DNA from: JACKJP01 sp050249695
GTDB taxonomy: Bacteria; Pseudomonadota; Alphaproteobacteria; Rhizobiales; Tepidamorphaceae
DNA: 64,000 nucleotides
Direction: 5' to 3'
NCBI GenBank assembly: GCA_050249695.1
Contig: JBFWQA010000001.1
Span: forward strand, 558,001-622,000
Shown: one piece after another, positions 8,630 to 15,922 of the stretch
Numbering within the stretch: position 1 is the stretch's first letter
Layout: each line of letters begins with the position of its first letter
Notes under the pieces: model-generated
Told to the model about the DNA's origin: nothing
What the model saw: only the letters and a program-made list of their open reading frames with translations
The model's database searches: none
Position numbers and translations under genes: made by a program

Positions 8630-9013
8630 ATGAAGACGTTCTGGGCGCAGTTCTTTACCTGGTGGAACGGCCAGACCCTGGGGACGCGTTTCCATACGTG
8701 GCGCAAGGGTGAGCGCGTTGGCGATGATGAATTCGGCAATGTCTATTATCGCGACCCGGCAAGCGACCGGCGCTGGGTGATCTACAATGGCGTGGCTGAA
8801 GCGTCGGCGATCCCGCCCGCCTGGCATAGTTGGATGCACCACACGACCGACGTCCTGCCGACCGAAAGCGGCTATGAGCCGCGCGAGTGGGAACTGCCGG
8901 GCCGGCCGAACATGACTGGCACCGCCGCCGCCTACCGGCCGGACGGATCGATCCTGACGCCGCAGTCGCGGCCGGCGGTCACGGGTGACTACGACGCCTG
9001 GTCGCCGCAATAG
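8630..9013 (+). CDS. NDUFA12 (B17.2)-family complex I accessory subunit
   Basis: 127 residues. The sequence has the family pattern: a Trp-rich start (FWAQFFTWWNG), GTRFHTWRKGERVG, DEFGNVYYRD, RRWVIYNG, PPAWHSWMHHTTD and a closing segment rich in Pro and Trp. Homologues are accessory subunits of mitochondrial complex I and are conserved in alphaproteobacteria, where they associate with NADH:quinone oxidoreductase at the membrane arm junction. It precedes the DUF2155 gene on the same strand, a common alphaproteobacterial neighbourhood. The ATG at 8630 leads directly into the conserved N-terminus. Confidence 0.92.
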   Translation: MKTFWAQFFTWWNGQTLGTRFHTWRKGERVGDDEFGNVYYRDPASDRRWVIYNGVAEASAIPPAWHSWMHHTTDVLPTESGYEPREWELPGRPNMTGTAAAYRPDGSILTPQSRPAVTGDYDAWSPQ

Positions 9014-9203
9014 CCGTCGTGCGGGCGGTCGTCCGGACGTGCTTATTTTCACCATTTTGCTGCATCACTACGAATTCCTGTTCGGGGAGACGCGCGGTTC
9101 TGGCGGTGCGGCGCGGTCTGCCGATTGCGTGCGGGTGGAGGCGGTGTTAAGCCCGCCCCGACGGAACGGGGAGATCGGAAATGGGCGGCACCGGGGTGGC
9201 GGC

Positions 9204-9638
9204 ATGAAGGGAATGGGCCTGAGGGCTGGCGCGCGTGCCGGAGTGTGGGCCGGAGTGTGTGCCCTGGCGCTGCTGGCGCCGGCATTGCCCGCGGCGGCCG
9301 ACGAGAAGATCGAGAACCCCGTCGCCGAGTTCACCGGCCTCGACAAGATCACCGGCCAGATCATCGTATTCGACGTGCTGATCGACGAAACGGTCCAGTT
9401 CGGCGCGCTTCAGGTGACGCCGCGCGTGTGCTATTCGCGCCCCCCCACCGAGCAGCCGCGTACCTCGTCATTCATCGAGGTCGACGAGATCACTCTCGAC
9501 AACACGATCCGCCGCATCTTCACCGGCTGGATGTTTGCCGACAGCCCGGCGCTGAACGCCGTCGAGCACCCGGTCTACGATGTCTGGCTGACGAACTGCA
9601 AGCAAACCTCCGAGGAGGTGACGGTCGGCAGGCAGTAA
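9204..9638 (+). CDS. DUF2155 secreted protein
   Basis: 144 residues from the ATG at 9204. The open frame extends further upstream, but this Met starts a clear signal peptide (MKGMGLRAGARAG, then a hydrophobic core, then PAAADE). The mature part carries the DUF2155 features: NPVAEFTGLDKITGQI, the single CYSRPPTEQP cysteine motif, FIEVDE, RRIFTGWMF and VYDVWLTNC with a second Cys, which may form a disulfide. It is probably periplasmic; its function is unknown. Its last 64 bases overlap the 3' end of aat on the other strand. Confidence 0.88.
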   Translation: MKGMGLRAGARAGVWAGVCALALLAPALPAAADEKIENPVAEFTGLDKITGQIIVFDVLIDETVQFGALQVTPRVCYSRPPTEQPRTSSFIEVDEITLDNTIRRIFTGWMFADSPALNAVEHPVYDVWLTNCKQTSEEVTVGRQ

Positions 9639-10246
9639 AAGTCGGCCGTCTGCTCGATGGCCGCCTTGAGCGCCCGCCGATACGTGCTGCGCGGAATTTC
9701 CCGGGCTCCGAACTGTCTGAGGTGCTCGGTGATGAACTGCGTGTCGAGCAGGCTGTAGCCACCCTTCCTCAGCCGCACGAAGAGATGCGCCAGCGCGATC
9801 TTGCTGGCGTCGGTGCGTCGGTGAAACATGCTCTCGCCGAAGAACGCCGCCCCGATCGAGACGCCGTAGAGCCCGCCGGTCAGTTGGCCGTCTTGATAGA
9901 CCTCCACCGTATGGCAGGCGCCCTGATCGAAAAGCGCGCGGTAGACGCGGCGAATCTCGCTGTTGATCCACGTGCCTTCGCGCCCTCTGGCGGGTGCGGC
10001 GCAGCCTGCGATCACCGCGTCGAAATCGTGATCCACACGGATTTCGGCGCCGCACTGGCGCAGCGTCCTGCGCAACCGGCGAGGCAGATGGAAGTCGTCG
10101 AGCGGCAACACGCCGCGTCGTTTGGGATCGAACCAGAAGAGTTCCCTGGAAGAGGCGCTTTCCGCCATGGGGAAGATGCCGAGCGAATAGGCTGCGAGCA
10201 ACAGGTCGGGAGACAGCCGTGTCTGTGTCGGTTCGGTGTGGCGCAA
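9575..10246 (-). CDS. aat: Leucyl/phenylalanyl-tRNA--protein transferase
   Basis: 223 residues. It attaches Leu or Phe from aminoacyl-tRNA to proteins with N-terminal Arg or Lys, marking them for ClpS/ClpAP degradation. The family signatures are present: LLLAAYSLGIFPMAE, FWFDPKRRGVLPLD, GTWINSEIRRVYRALFDQGACHTVEVY, GGLYGVSIGAAFFGESMFHR, KIALAHLF and LLDTQF. It lies 13 bases behind accC in the same direction and is probably part of the accB-accC transcript. The last residues, after FYCLPTV, are not conserved-looking and fall in the 64-base overlap with the convergent DUF2155 gene. Confidence 0.95.
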   Translation of the reverse strand: MRHTEPTQTRLSPDLLLAAYSLGIFPMAESASSRELFWFDPKRRGVLPLDDFHLPRRLRRTLRQCGAEIRVDHDFDAVIAGCAAPARGREGTWINSEIRRVYRALFDQGACHTVEVYQDGQLTGGLYGVSIGAAFFGESMFHRRTDASKIALAHLFVRLRKGGYSLLDTQFITEHLRQFGAREIPRSTYRRALKAAIEQTADFYCLPTVTSSEVCLQFVSQTS

Positions 10247-10259
10247 TGGTCGTTATGTC

Positions 10260-11603
10260 TCAACCGTTTTGGCTGAGGTAGTGCTCCAGCCAGTGAATGT
10301 CGTAGTCGCCGTTCATGATGTCCTGTTCGCCAAGCAGGCGGTCGAAGAGCGGAATCGTCGTCTCCACGCCGTCGACCACGAACTCCTTGAGAGCGCGCCG
10401 CAGGCGCATCAGCGCCTCGTTGCGGGTGTTTCCGTGAACGATCAGCTTGCCGATCAGGCTGTCATAATAGGGCGGGATATTATAGCCCTGATAGGCAGCG
10501 GAATCGACACGGACCCCCAGGCCGCCCGGCGGATGATAGTAGGCGATCCGACCCGGGCAGGGCACGAAAGTTTGCGGATTTTCGGCGTTGATCCGGCATT
10601 CGATGGCATGGCCGGAAAACCGGACGTCTTCCTGCGTGAAAGACAGGCCCGCGCCGGCGGCGATGCGAATCTGCTCGTTGACGATGTCGATCCTTGTGAC
10701 CAATTCGGTGACCGGATGCTCGACCTGCAGGCGGGTGTTCATCTCGATGAAGTAGAACTCGCCGTCCTCGTAGAGAAACTCGACCGTTCCGGCTCCCGAA
10801 TAACCGAGATCCGCGATCGCCCTTGCGACGCGCTCGCCGATTTCGGCACGCTGCGCGCCGTTCAGGCCTGGTGAGGGGGTCTCCTCGAAAACCTTCTGGT
10901 GGCGGCGCTGCAACGAACAGTCACGCTCGCCAAGGTGAATCGCCTTGCCCTTGCCGTCGCCGAGAACCTGCACTTCGATGTGACGCGGCTTGGCGAGGTA
11001 TTTTTCCATGTAGAGAGCGTCGTTGCCGAAGGCGGAACGCGCTTCGTTGCGCGCCGTCGCGAGCGCGTGCGGGAGGTCGTCGGCGGAATAGGCGACCTTC
11101 ATGCCCCGACCGCCGCCGCCGGCCGCCGCCTTCACCAGCACCGGATAGCCGATCTCAGCGGCGATGGCGGCAGCCTCCTTGTCGCTTGTTATCGCACCTT
11201 CCGAACCCGGCACCACCGGAATACCGAGCCTCTTGGCCGTTTTCTTGGCCTCGATCTTGTCGCCCATGATGCGGATGTGTTCGGCGCTCGGGCCGATAAA
11301 GGCGATGCTGTGCTCTTCGAGGATCTCGGCAAAACGGGCGTTCTCGGAGAGGAAACCGTAGCCGGGATGCACCGCGTCCGCCCCGGTGATCTCGCAGGCT
11401 GCCATGAGCGAGGGAATGTTGAGATAGCTCTCGCGGGCGGGCGCCGGGCCGATGCACACGCTTTCATCGGCGAGCCGGACATGCATGGCGTCGCTGTCGG
11501 CAGTCGAGTGGACCGCGACGGTGGAGATGCCCAGTTCACGGGCGGCGCGCAGGATTCGCAGCGCGATCTCCCCACGGTTGGCGATCAGGATCTTGTCAAA
11601 CAT
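10260..11603 (-). CDS. accC: Acetyl-CoA carboxylase, biotin carboxylase subunit
   Basis: 447 residues, standard length. It carboxylates the biotin on AccB with bicarbonate and ATP, the first step of malonyl-CoA formation. The biotin-carboxylase N-domain starts with FDKILIANRGEIALRI. The ATP-grasp domain shows KAAAGGGGRGMK, the HIEVQVLGDG metal/ATP region, ERDCSLQRRHQKV and EFLYEDGEFYFIEMNTRLQVEHPVTE, and the C-domain FSGHAIECRINAE. It follows accB by 26 bases. The usual partner genes accA and accD are not in this window. Confidence 0.97.
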   Translation of the reverse strand: MFDKILIANRGEIALRILRAARELGISTVAVHSTADSDAMHVRLADESVCIGPAPARESYLNIPSLMAACEITGADAVHPGYGFLSENARFAEILEEHSIAFIGPSAEHIRIMGDKIEAKKTAKRLGIPVVPGSEGAITSDKEAAAIAAEIGYPVLVKAAAGGGGRGMKVAYSADDLPHALATARNEARSAFGNDALYMEKYLAKPRHIEVQVLGDGKGKAIHLGERDCSLQRRHQKVFEETPSPGLNGAQRAEIGERVARAIADLGYSGAGTVEFLYEDGEFYFIEMNTRLQVEHPVTELVTRIDIVNEQIRIAAGAGLSFTQEDVRFSGHAIECRINAENPQTFVPCPGRIAYYHPPGGLGVRVDSAAYQGYNIPPYYDSLIGKLIVHGNTRNEALMRLRRALKEFVVDGVETTIPLFDRLLGEQDIMNGDYDIHWLEHYLSQNG

Positions 11604-11629
11604 GGGCGGCGGACTCTCGCTTGCCGTGG

Positions 11630-12082
11630 CTATTCGATCACGACGAGCGGCTCGCCGAACTCCACGGGCTGCGCGTCCTCGAAGAGGATCTGGGTGACGG
11701 TGCCGGCGCGCGGCGCGGGAATGGGGTTCATCGTCTTCATCGCCTCGACGATGAGCAGGGTCTGGCCGACCTTGACGACGCTACCCACTTCGATAAAGGC
11801 CGGCGCCCCCGGTTCCGGCGCGCGATAGGCCGTTCCGACCATCGGCGAGTTGACAGCGCCCGCGATCGGCTTCGAATCTGCCGGCACGTCCGAGTGCGGC
11901 AGGGCCGCGGGGGCCGGTGCGGCAGGCGCGCTGAACGTCGGGGCGGCCACGCCGATCGAGCGGGCGACGCGCACGCGCAGGTCGTCCTGCTCGATTTCGA
12001 TCTCGGTCAGATCGGTCTCATGCAGCAGGGCGGCGAGATCGCGGATAAGGTCCTTGTCGATAATTTTTGCCGTTTTCGACAT
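11630..12082 (-). CDS. accB: Acetyl-CoA carboxylase, biotin carboxyl carrier protein
   Basis: 150 residues from the ATG at 12082 (MSKTAKIIDKDLIRDL). The open frame continues upstream but without family resemblance. Residues 1-50 are the typical helical start, followed by an Ala/Pro-rich hinge (about 52-75) and the biotinyl domain (about 78-150). The biotinylation site is EAMKTMN with Lys116, in the expected hairpin. It carries carboxybiotin between AccC and the carboxyltransferase. In many relatives aroQ lies immediately upstream. Here the 152 bases up to the DsbA-type gene carry no such gene. Confidence 0.96.
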   Translation of the reverse strand: MSKTAKIIDKDLIRDLAALLHETDLTEIEIEQDDLRVRVARSIGVAAPTFSAPAAPAPAALPHSDVPADSKPIAGAVNSPMVGTAYRAPEPGAPAFIEVGSVVKVGQTLLIVEAMKTMNPIPAPRAGTVTQILFEDAQPVEFGEPLVVIE

Positions 12083-12234
12083 GCGCGGGCGTACTCCACT
12101 GGGCTTCTCAGGCGGGACGGGCGTCTTCGTCTGCTGCCTCGTCCTCGGGTATATGGCTCGTGTTAGCGCCAATTCATAGCCGGTTGGACGAAAACCGCAA
12201 ATCGTGCGTTTCGATAGCAGTGGATTTCTTGCTC

Positions 12235-12996
12235 TCAGCAGGTCCTGCAATTGCCCGAGCGCGCCGTCTCGACGTTTTCTTTCAGCGTATCGTAGCCCAC
12301 AGCGCCCGCGACGACATAGTCGCCGATCACATAGGCCGGCGTGCCGTTCAGGCCGAGCGCTTCTGCGAGACGATAGGATTCCCGGATGGGTTCGAGAATG
12401 TCGGGGCTTGCGATATCGGCTTTGACCTTATCCATGTCGAGACCGATCTTCTTGGCCACGGACAGCGCCCGTTCCATGTCGGCAAGACCGGGCGACTCCA
12501 GCATGGCGACATGGAACTCCATGTACTTGCCCTGCCGCAGGGCCGCGATGGAGACCTTTGCCGCCTCAAGCGATTCCTGCTTCAGGATCGGAAACTCCTT
12601 GAGCACCACGCGCAGATTCGGATCCGTCTTGATGAGATCCTGCAGATCGGCCAGTGCGTGGCGGCAGTATCCGCAATTATAGTCGAAGAATTCCACCAGC
12701 GTCACATCGCCGTCGGGATTGCCGGCGACGTAGGATAGGGAAGAGCGCTCGAGCGCTTCGCGGTTCGCCTGCAGCGCCGCCTGCGCCTGGCTGTCCTCCT
12801 CGGCGAGACGCTTCTTCTCCAGCGCGCTCATGACATCGCCGATCACTTCGGGATTCTTCATGAGATAGTCGCGCACGATCTGTTCGATCGCCGACTTCTG
12901 CTCTTCGTTGAACGCTGGATCGGCCACCGCCGAGACAGGGCCGGCAATGAGGGTGAGCAGGACGGCCGGGATGGCGAGGAGGCGGCGGATCGACAT
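12235..12996 (-). CDS. DsbA-family thiol:disulfide oxidoreductase
   Basis: 253 residues from the ATG at 12996 (MSIRRLLAIPAVLLTLI), which opens a signal peptide ending near VSAVADP. After a helical N-terminal extension (about 25-90; NEEQKSAIEQIVRDYLMKN) comes the thioredoxin-fold domain. Its CGYC active site is at 108-111 in EFFDYNCGYCRHA, and the cis-Pro is in GTPAYVIGD. The order and the extension fit the ScsC/Com1-like periplasmic DsbA subgroup. A C-terminal NCRTC adds a second Cys pair that could be redox active. It probably oxidises or isomerises disulfides in the periplasm. It follows the M48 protease gene by 96 bases. Confidence 0.9.
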   Translation of the reverse strand: MSIRRLLAIPAVLLTLIAGPVSAVADPAFNEEQKSAIEQIVRDYLMKNPEVIGDVMSALEKKRLAEEDSQAQAALQANREALERSSLSYVAGNPDGDVTLVEFFDYNCGYCRHALADLQDLIKTDPNLRVVLKEFPILKQESLEAAKVSIAALRQGKYMEFHVAMLESPGLADMERALSVAKKIGLDMDKVKADIASPDILEPIRESYRLAEALGLNGTPAYVIGDYVVAGAVGYDTLKENVETARSGNCRTC

Positions 12997-13092
12997 ACGC
13001 TGGATGGCCTTTCTGTTGAGGCGGCTGGGTGAGAGAGCTCCGGATTTTGCGCGCATACCACGCTCCAGACTCTTATCAGTACACGACCTGGA

Positions 13093-14496
13093 TCAGTTCT
13101 TCTTCGGCTTGTATTTCACAATATCGTCAGCCCGCAGCCAGCCCGGGGAGCCGGGTTTGAACTGGCGCTGGGCCCTTTCGGCAAGCAGCTTGGCGGTATC
13201 GTTGTCTCCGCGCACCAGTGCGGCCTGGGCGCTGGCAAGATCGGCGTCGGCGCGCTGTCCTGTCCGGCCATATGCGATCGCCAGTTGCATCCAGCCTTCA
13301 GTGTGGTCGGGTTCCTGCCCGAGCGCCTTGCGCAACTCGCTGATCGCCGTCGGCAGCATCGATTGGTCGTTCGCCGTTACCATCGCCTTGGCGTAGCTTG
13401 CACGCAGAAGGCCTTCGTTGGGCTTCAGATCGAGGGCCCGGCGATAGGGGCCTATGGCCTCGGCCGGCCGTCCGGCCTGGATGAGTATGTCGCCCTTCAA
13501 CTCATGGAAGTAGGCGTAGGACGAACTTTGCGAGATCAGGCGGTCCACGCCTGAAAGTGCGTCCCGGAACTTGCCTTGCCGCATCATCATCACGGTGCGC
13601 GCGTACTGCGCCGGCACGGACCGGTCCGAACTGGGATAGTCGCGCAAGACGGTCCCCGGCCCGTTCAGGTAGCCCGAAAGCTTCGCGCGCATCAGGTCGT
13701 GCCGGTACTGAAGGTCCGGCGGGTCCTTGCGATCGTAGTAGGGACTTTCCTTCGCCAGATGCTCGAGGGATTCGATACGGTCGCGCGGTGTCGGGTGGCT
13801 TTGTGCGTATGGGTCGGCATATTGCGAACCGAAAAGATCCTGATCGGCGAACTTGCGAAAGACCTCGATCATGCCGCGGCCGGACTGTTGGGTGGCCGCC
13901 AGGTAAGCCATGCCGGCCCGATCCGCGGCCTGTTCCTCGCCGCGCTGGTAGCGCAGCAGATTGCGCGAGGCCAGTTGTTGCCCGCCGAGCAGAACCGCCT
14001 GGCCGGCCTGACCGCCGCCGGCGGCGATGGCACCGGCGGCGAGCAGCATGGACAGCACCATCACGGCCTGCGCCCCGGCCATCTGGTCGTGTAGCCGTGC
14101 CAGGTGACCGCCGGCCATGTGGCCCGTTTCATGCGCGAGGACGCCGATGATCTCGTTCGGCGTAGCTGACTGCATCAGCGCTCCGACATTCACGAAGACG
14201 CGCCGGCCGTCGGCGACGAAGGCGTTGAACTGGCGATCGTTGACCAGATAGACGTTGATTCTCGACCCGCCGACGCCGGCCGCGCGATAGATCGGGACGA
14301 TGTAGTCGCGAAGGAGTTCCTCGGTCTCCGCGTCACGCAGGAAACTGATCTTGCCCTGGGCTGCCGCCGGGGCGACCCAGATCTGGAATGTCAGCGCGAA
14401 TGCCAGCATCAGGCAAATCAGACCGCGCGCGGAAAGCCCCGCCGAGCGTCGGGCCGTGGCGGGAAATGTGCGCAGAGTTTTTTTGCGGGTCACCAT
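13093..14496 (-). CDS. Periplasmic M48 metalloprotease with TPR tail (BepA-like)
   Basis: 467 residues from the ATG at 14496; an ATG two codons earlier (14502) sits too close to the AAGG ribosome site. A signal peptide or anchor (about 20-45) is followed by the M48 catalytic domain. HETGH at 122-126 supplies two zinc ligands, and EEQAADRAGMAYL supplies the third Glu. The C-terminal half (about 250-460) is alpha-helical with TPR-like repeats (YFHELKGDILIQAGRPAEAI, continuing with PYRRALDLKPN). This layout matches BepA/YfgC, which clears stalled LptD and BAM substrates in the periplasm. The same role here is inferred from architecture. Confidence 0.9.
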   Translation of the reverse strand: MVTRKKTLRTFPATARRSAGLSARGLICLMLAFALTFQIWVAPAAAQGKISFLRDAETEELLRDYIVPIYRAAGVGGSRINVYLVNDRQFNAFVADGRRVFVNVGALMQSATPNEIIGVLAHETGHMAGGHLARLHDQMAGAQAVMVLSMLLAAGAIAAGGGQAGQAVLLGGQQLASRNLLRYQRGEEQAADRAGMAYLAATQQSGRGMIEVFRKFADQDLFGSQYADPYAQSHPTPRDRIESLEHLAKESPYYDRKDPPDLQYRHDLMRAKLSGYLNGPGTVLRDYPSSDRSVPAQYARTVMMMRQGKFRDALSGVDRLISQSSSYAYFHELKGDILIQAGRPAEAIGPYRRALDLKPNEGLLRASYAKAMVTANDQSMLPTAISELRKALGQEPDHTEGWMQLAIAYGRTGQRADADLASAQAALVRGDNDTAKLLAERAQRQFKPGSPGWLRADDIVKYKPKKN

Positions 14497-14674
14497 GTGC
14501 ATCGCCTTGAAACACGGCCCAACCTAAGACAGGCCACATGCAGTATCAACGCCTGACGCATGACAGCCATGATCACATCGGCGAGACCGGACCCCGATCG
14601 AGTCGTGAATCGATAAAGCCTTGAATCGCGGCGATATTACGGTATTCGGATCGGCGGACAGGGAGTGCAGGTAG

Positions 14675-15859
14675 TTGAACCGCAAAATGGTATCGCAAAT
14701 TCTGTCACGGCGCGGGGAGGTGGACTCCTTCATCGCCATGGACATGATGAGCCGGGCACAGACGCTTGAGCAGGCCGGCCGCCACGTCGTCCATCTGGAG
14801 GTGGGTCAGCCCGGATTTGCCGCGCCGAGGGTCGTGCGAGAGGCCGCCATCCGGGCCATCGGCGAGAAGGTGCTCGGCTATACCGAGGCGCTGGGCATCA
14901 TGCCGCTGCGCGAAGCGATTTCCCGCCACTATGCCGATCTCTACGGGCTCGATGTCGATCCGGCGCGCATCGCGGTGACCACCGGGTCGTCCGGCGGATT
15001 TCTGTTGGCCTTTCTCGCCACGCTCGATGCCGGTTCGGGCGTCTTGCTCCCGACGCCGCATTATCCGGCCTACCGCAACATGCTGAAGGCGCTCGATCTG
15101 GAGCCGGTGATCTGGCCTCTGGAGGAAGCCGAAGGCTGGCAACCCGACGTCGCCGGGCTGGAGCGCATGGTCTCTGCCGCCGGGGTGCCAGTGGGCGCGC
15201 TGCTGCTGGCCAGCCCCTCCAATCCCGCCGGAACCGTGGTGCCGCCGGATCGTCTGCAGGCGCTGGCCGAAGCCTGCGACCGGCTCGGCATCCGCCTGAT
15301 CAGCGACGAGATATATCACCGGCTTACCTATTGCGCCGAAGCTCGCACCGCGCTCGCCTGTTCGCCTGACGCGATCGTCGTGAACAGCTTCTCCAAATAT
15401 TACTGCATGACCGGCTGGCGCATCGGCTGGATGGTCGTCCCGGCGGACTTGATCCGGACCGTCGAACGGCTGGCGCAGAACTTCTATATCTCGGCGCCGG
15501 CGGTGTCGCAGGTGGCCGCGACAGCGGCGTTTCAGGCGACCGGCGAATTGGAGGAGGTCAGGGCGATCTATGCCGATAACCGCCGGCTGCTGCTGCGCGA
15601 ACTGCCGGGCATCGGTTTCGACCGGATGCTGCCCGCCGATGGTGCCTTTTACCTTTACTGCGACATCGGACGTTTGACCGATGACAGTGCGCAGCTCTGC
15701 CTGAGCATGCTGGAAGAGGCGGGCGTCGCGTCGACACCGGGGCTCGATTTCGACCCGGTCAGGGGCAACCGGTTCGTCCGGTTTTCCTTCGCCGGAACGC
15801 GCGAGGACATCATGAGTGCCCTCGACCGTCTGGCGGCTTGGACGCCGGCGCGCGGCTGA
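14675..15859 (+). CDS. Class I/II pyridoxal-phosphate aminotransferase
   Basis: 394 residues from a TTG at 14675; an ATG four codons downstream (14687) is an equally possible start. Fold-type I features: GQPGFAAP near the N-terminus, YTEALGIMPLREAI, TTGSSGGFLLAF, SPSNPAGTVV, the ISDEIYHRLTY Asp/Tyr pair, and the Schiff-base Lys241 in VNSFSKYYCMTGWRIGW. The C-terminal RFSFAG Arg binds the substrate carboxylate. It should transfer an amino group between an amino acid and a 2-oxo acid, but substrate choice cannot be set. It is transcribed divergently from the M48 gene with 178 bases between them and ends at a two-way terminator. Confidence 0.92.
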   Translation: MNRKMVSQILSRRGEVDSFIAMDMMSRAQTLEQAGRHVVHLEVGQPGFAAPRVVREAAIRAIGEKVLGYTEALGIMPLREAISRHYADLYGLDVDPARIAVTTGSSGGFLLAFLATLDAGSGVLLPTPHYPAYRNMLKALDLEPVIWPLEEAEGWQPDVAGLERMVSAAGVPVGALLLASPSNPAGTVVPPDRLQALAEACDRLGIRLISDEIYHRLTYCAEARTALACSPDAIVVNSFSKYYCMTGWRIGWMVVPADLIRTVERLAQNFYISAPAVSQVAATAAFQATGELEEVRAIYADNRRLLLRELPGIGFDRMLPADGAFYLYCDIGRLTDDSAQLCLSMLEEAGVASTPGLDFDPVRGNRFVRFSFAGTREDIMSALDRLAAWTPARG

Positions 15860-15868
15860 AAGAAAAAA

Positions 15869-15893
15869 GGGCCGCCGTGCCCGGCGGCCCTTT
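15869..15893. terminator. Bidirectional rho-independent terminator
   Basis: A perfect 9-bp stem (GGGCCGCCG / CGGCGGCCC) with a TGCC loop is flanked by six A residues on the left and TTT on the right. It sits between the convergent aminotransferase and RNase E genes, so it can stop transcription from both sides. Confidence 0.85.
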
Positions 15894-15922
15894 GTGCTCG
15901 AAACCCTTTATGACCGGACGAC

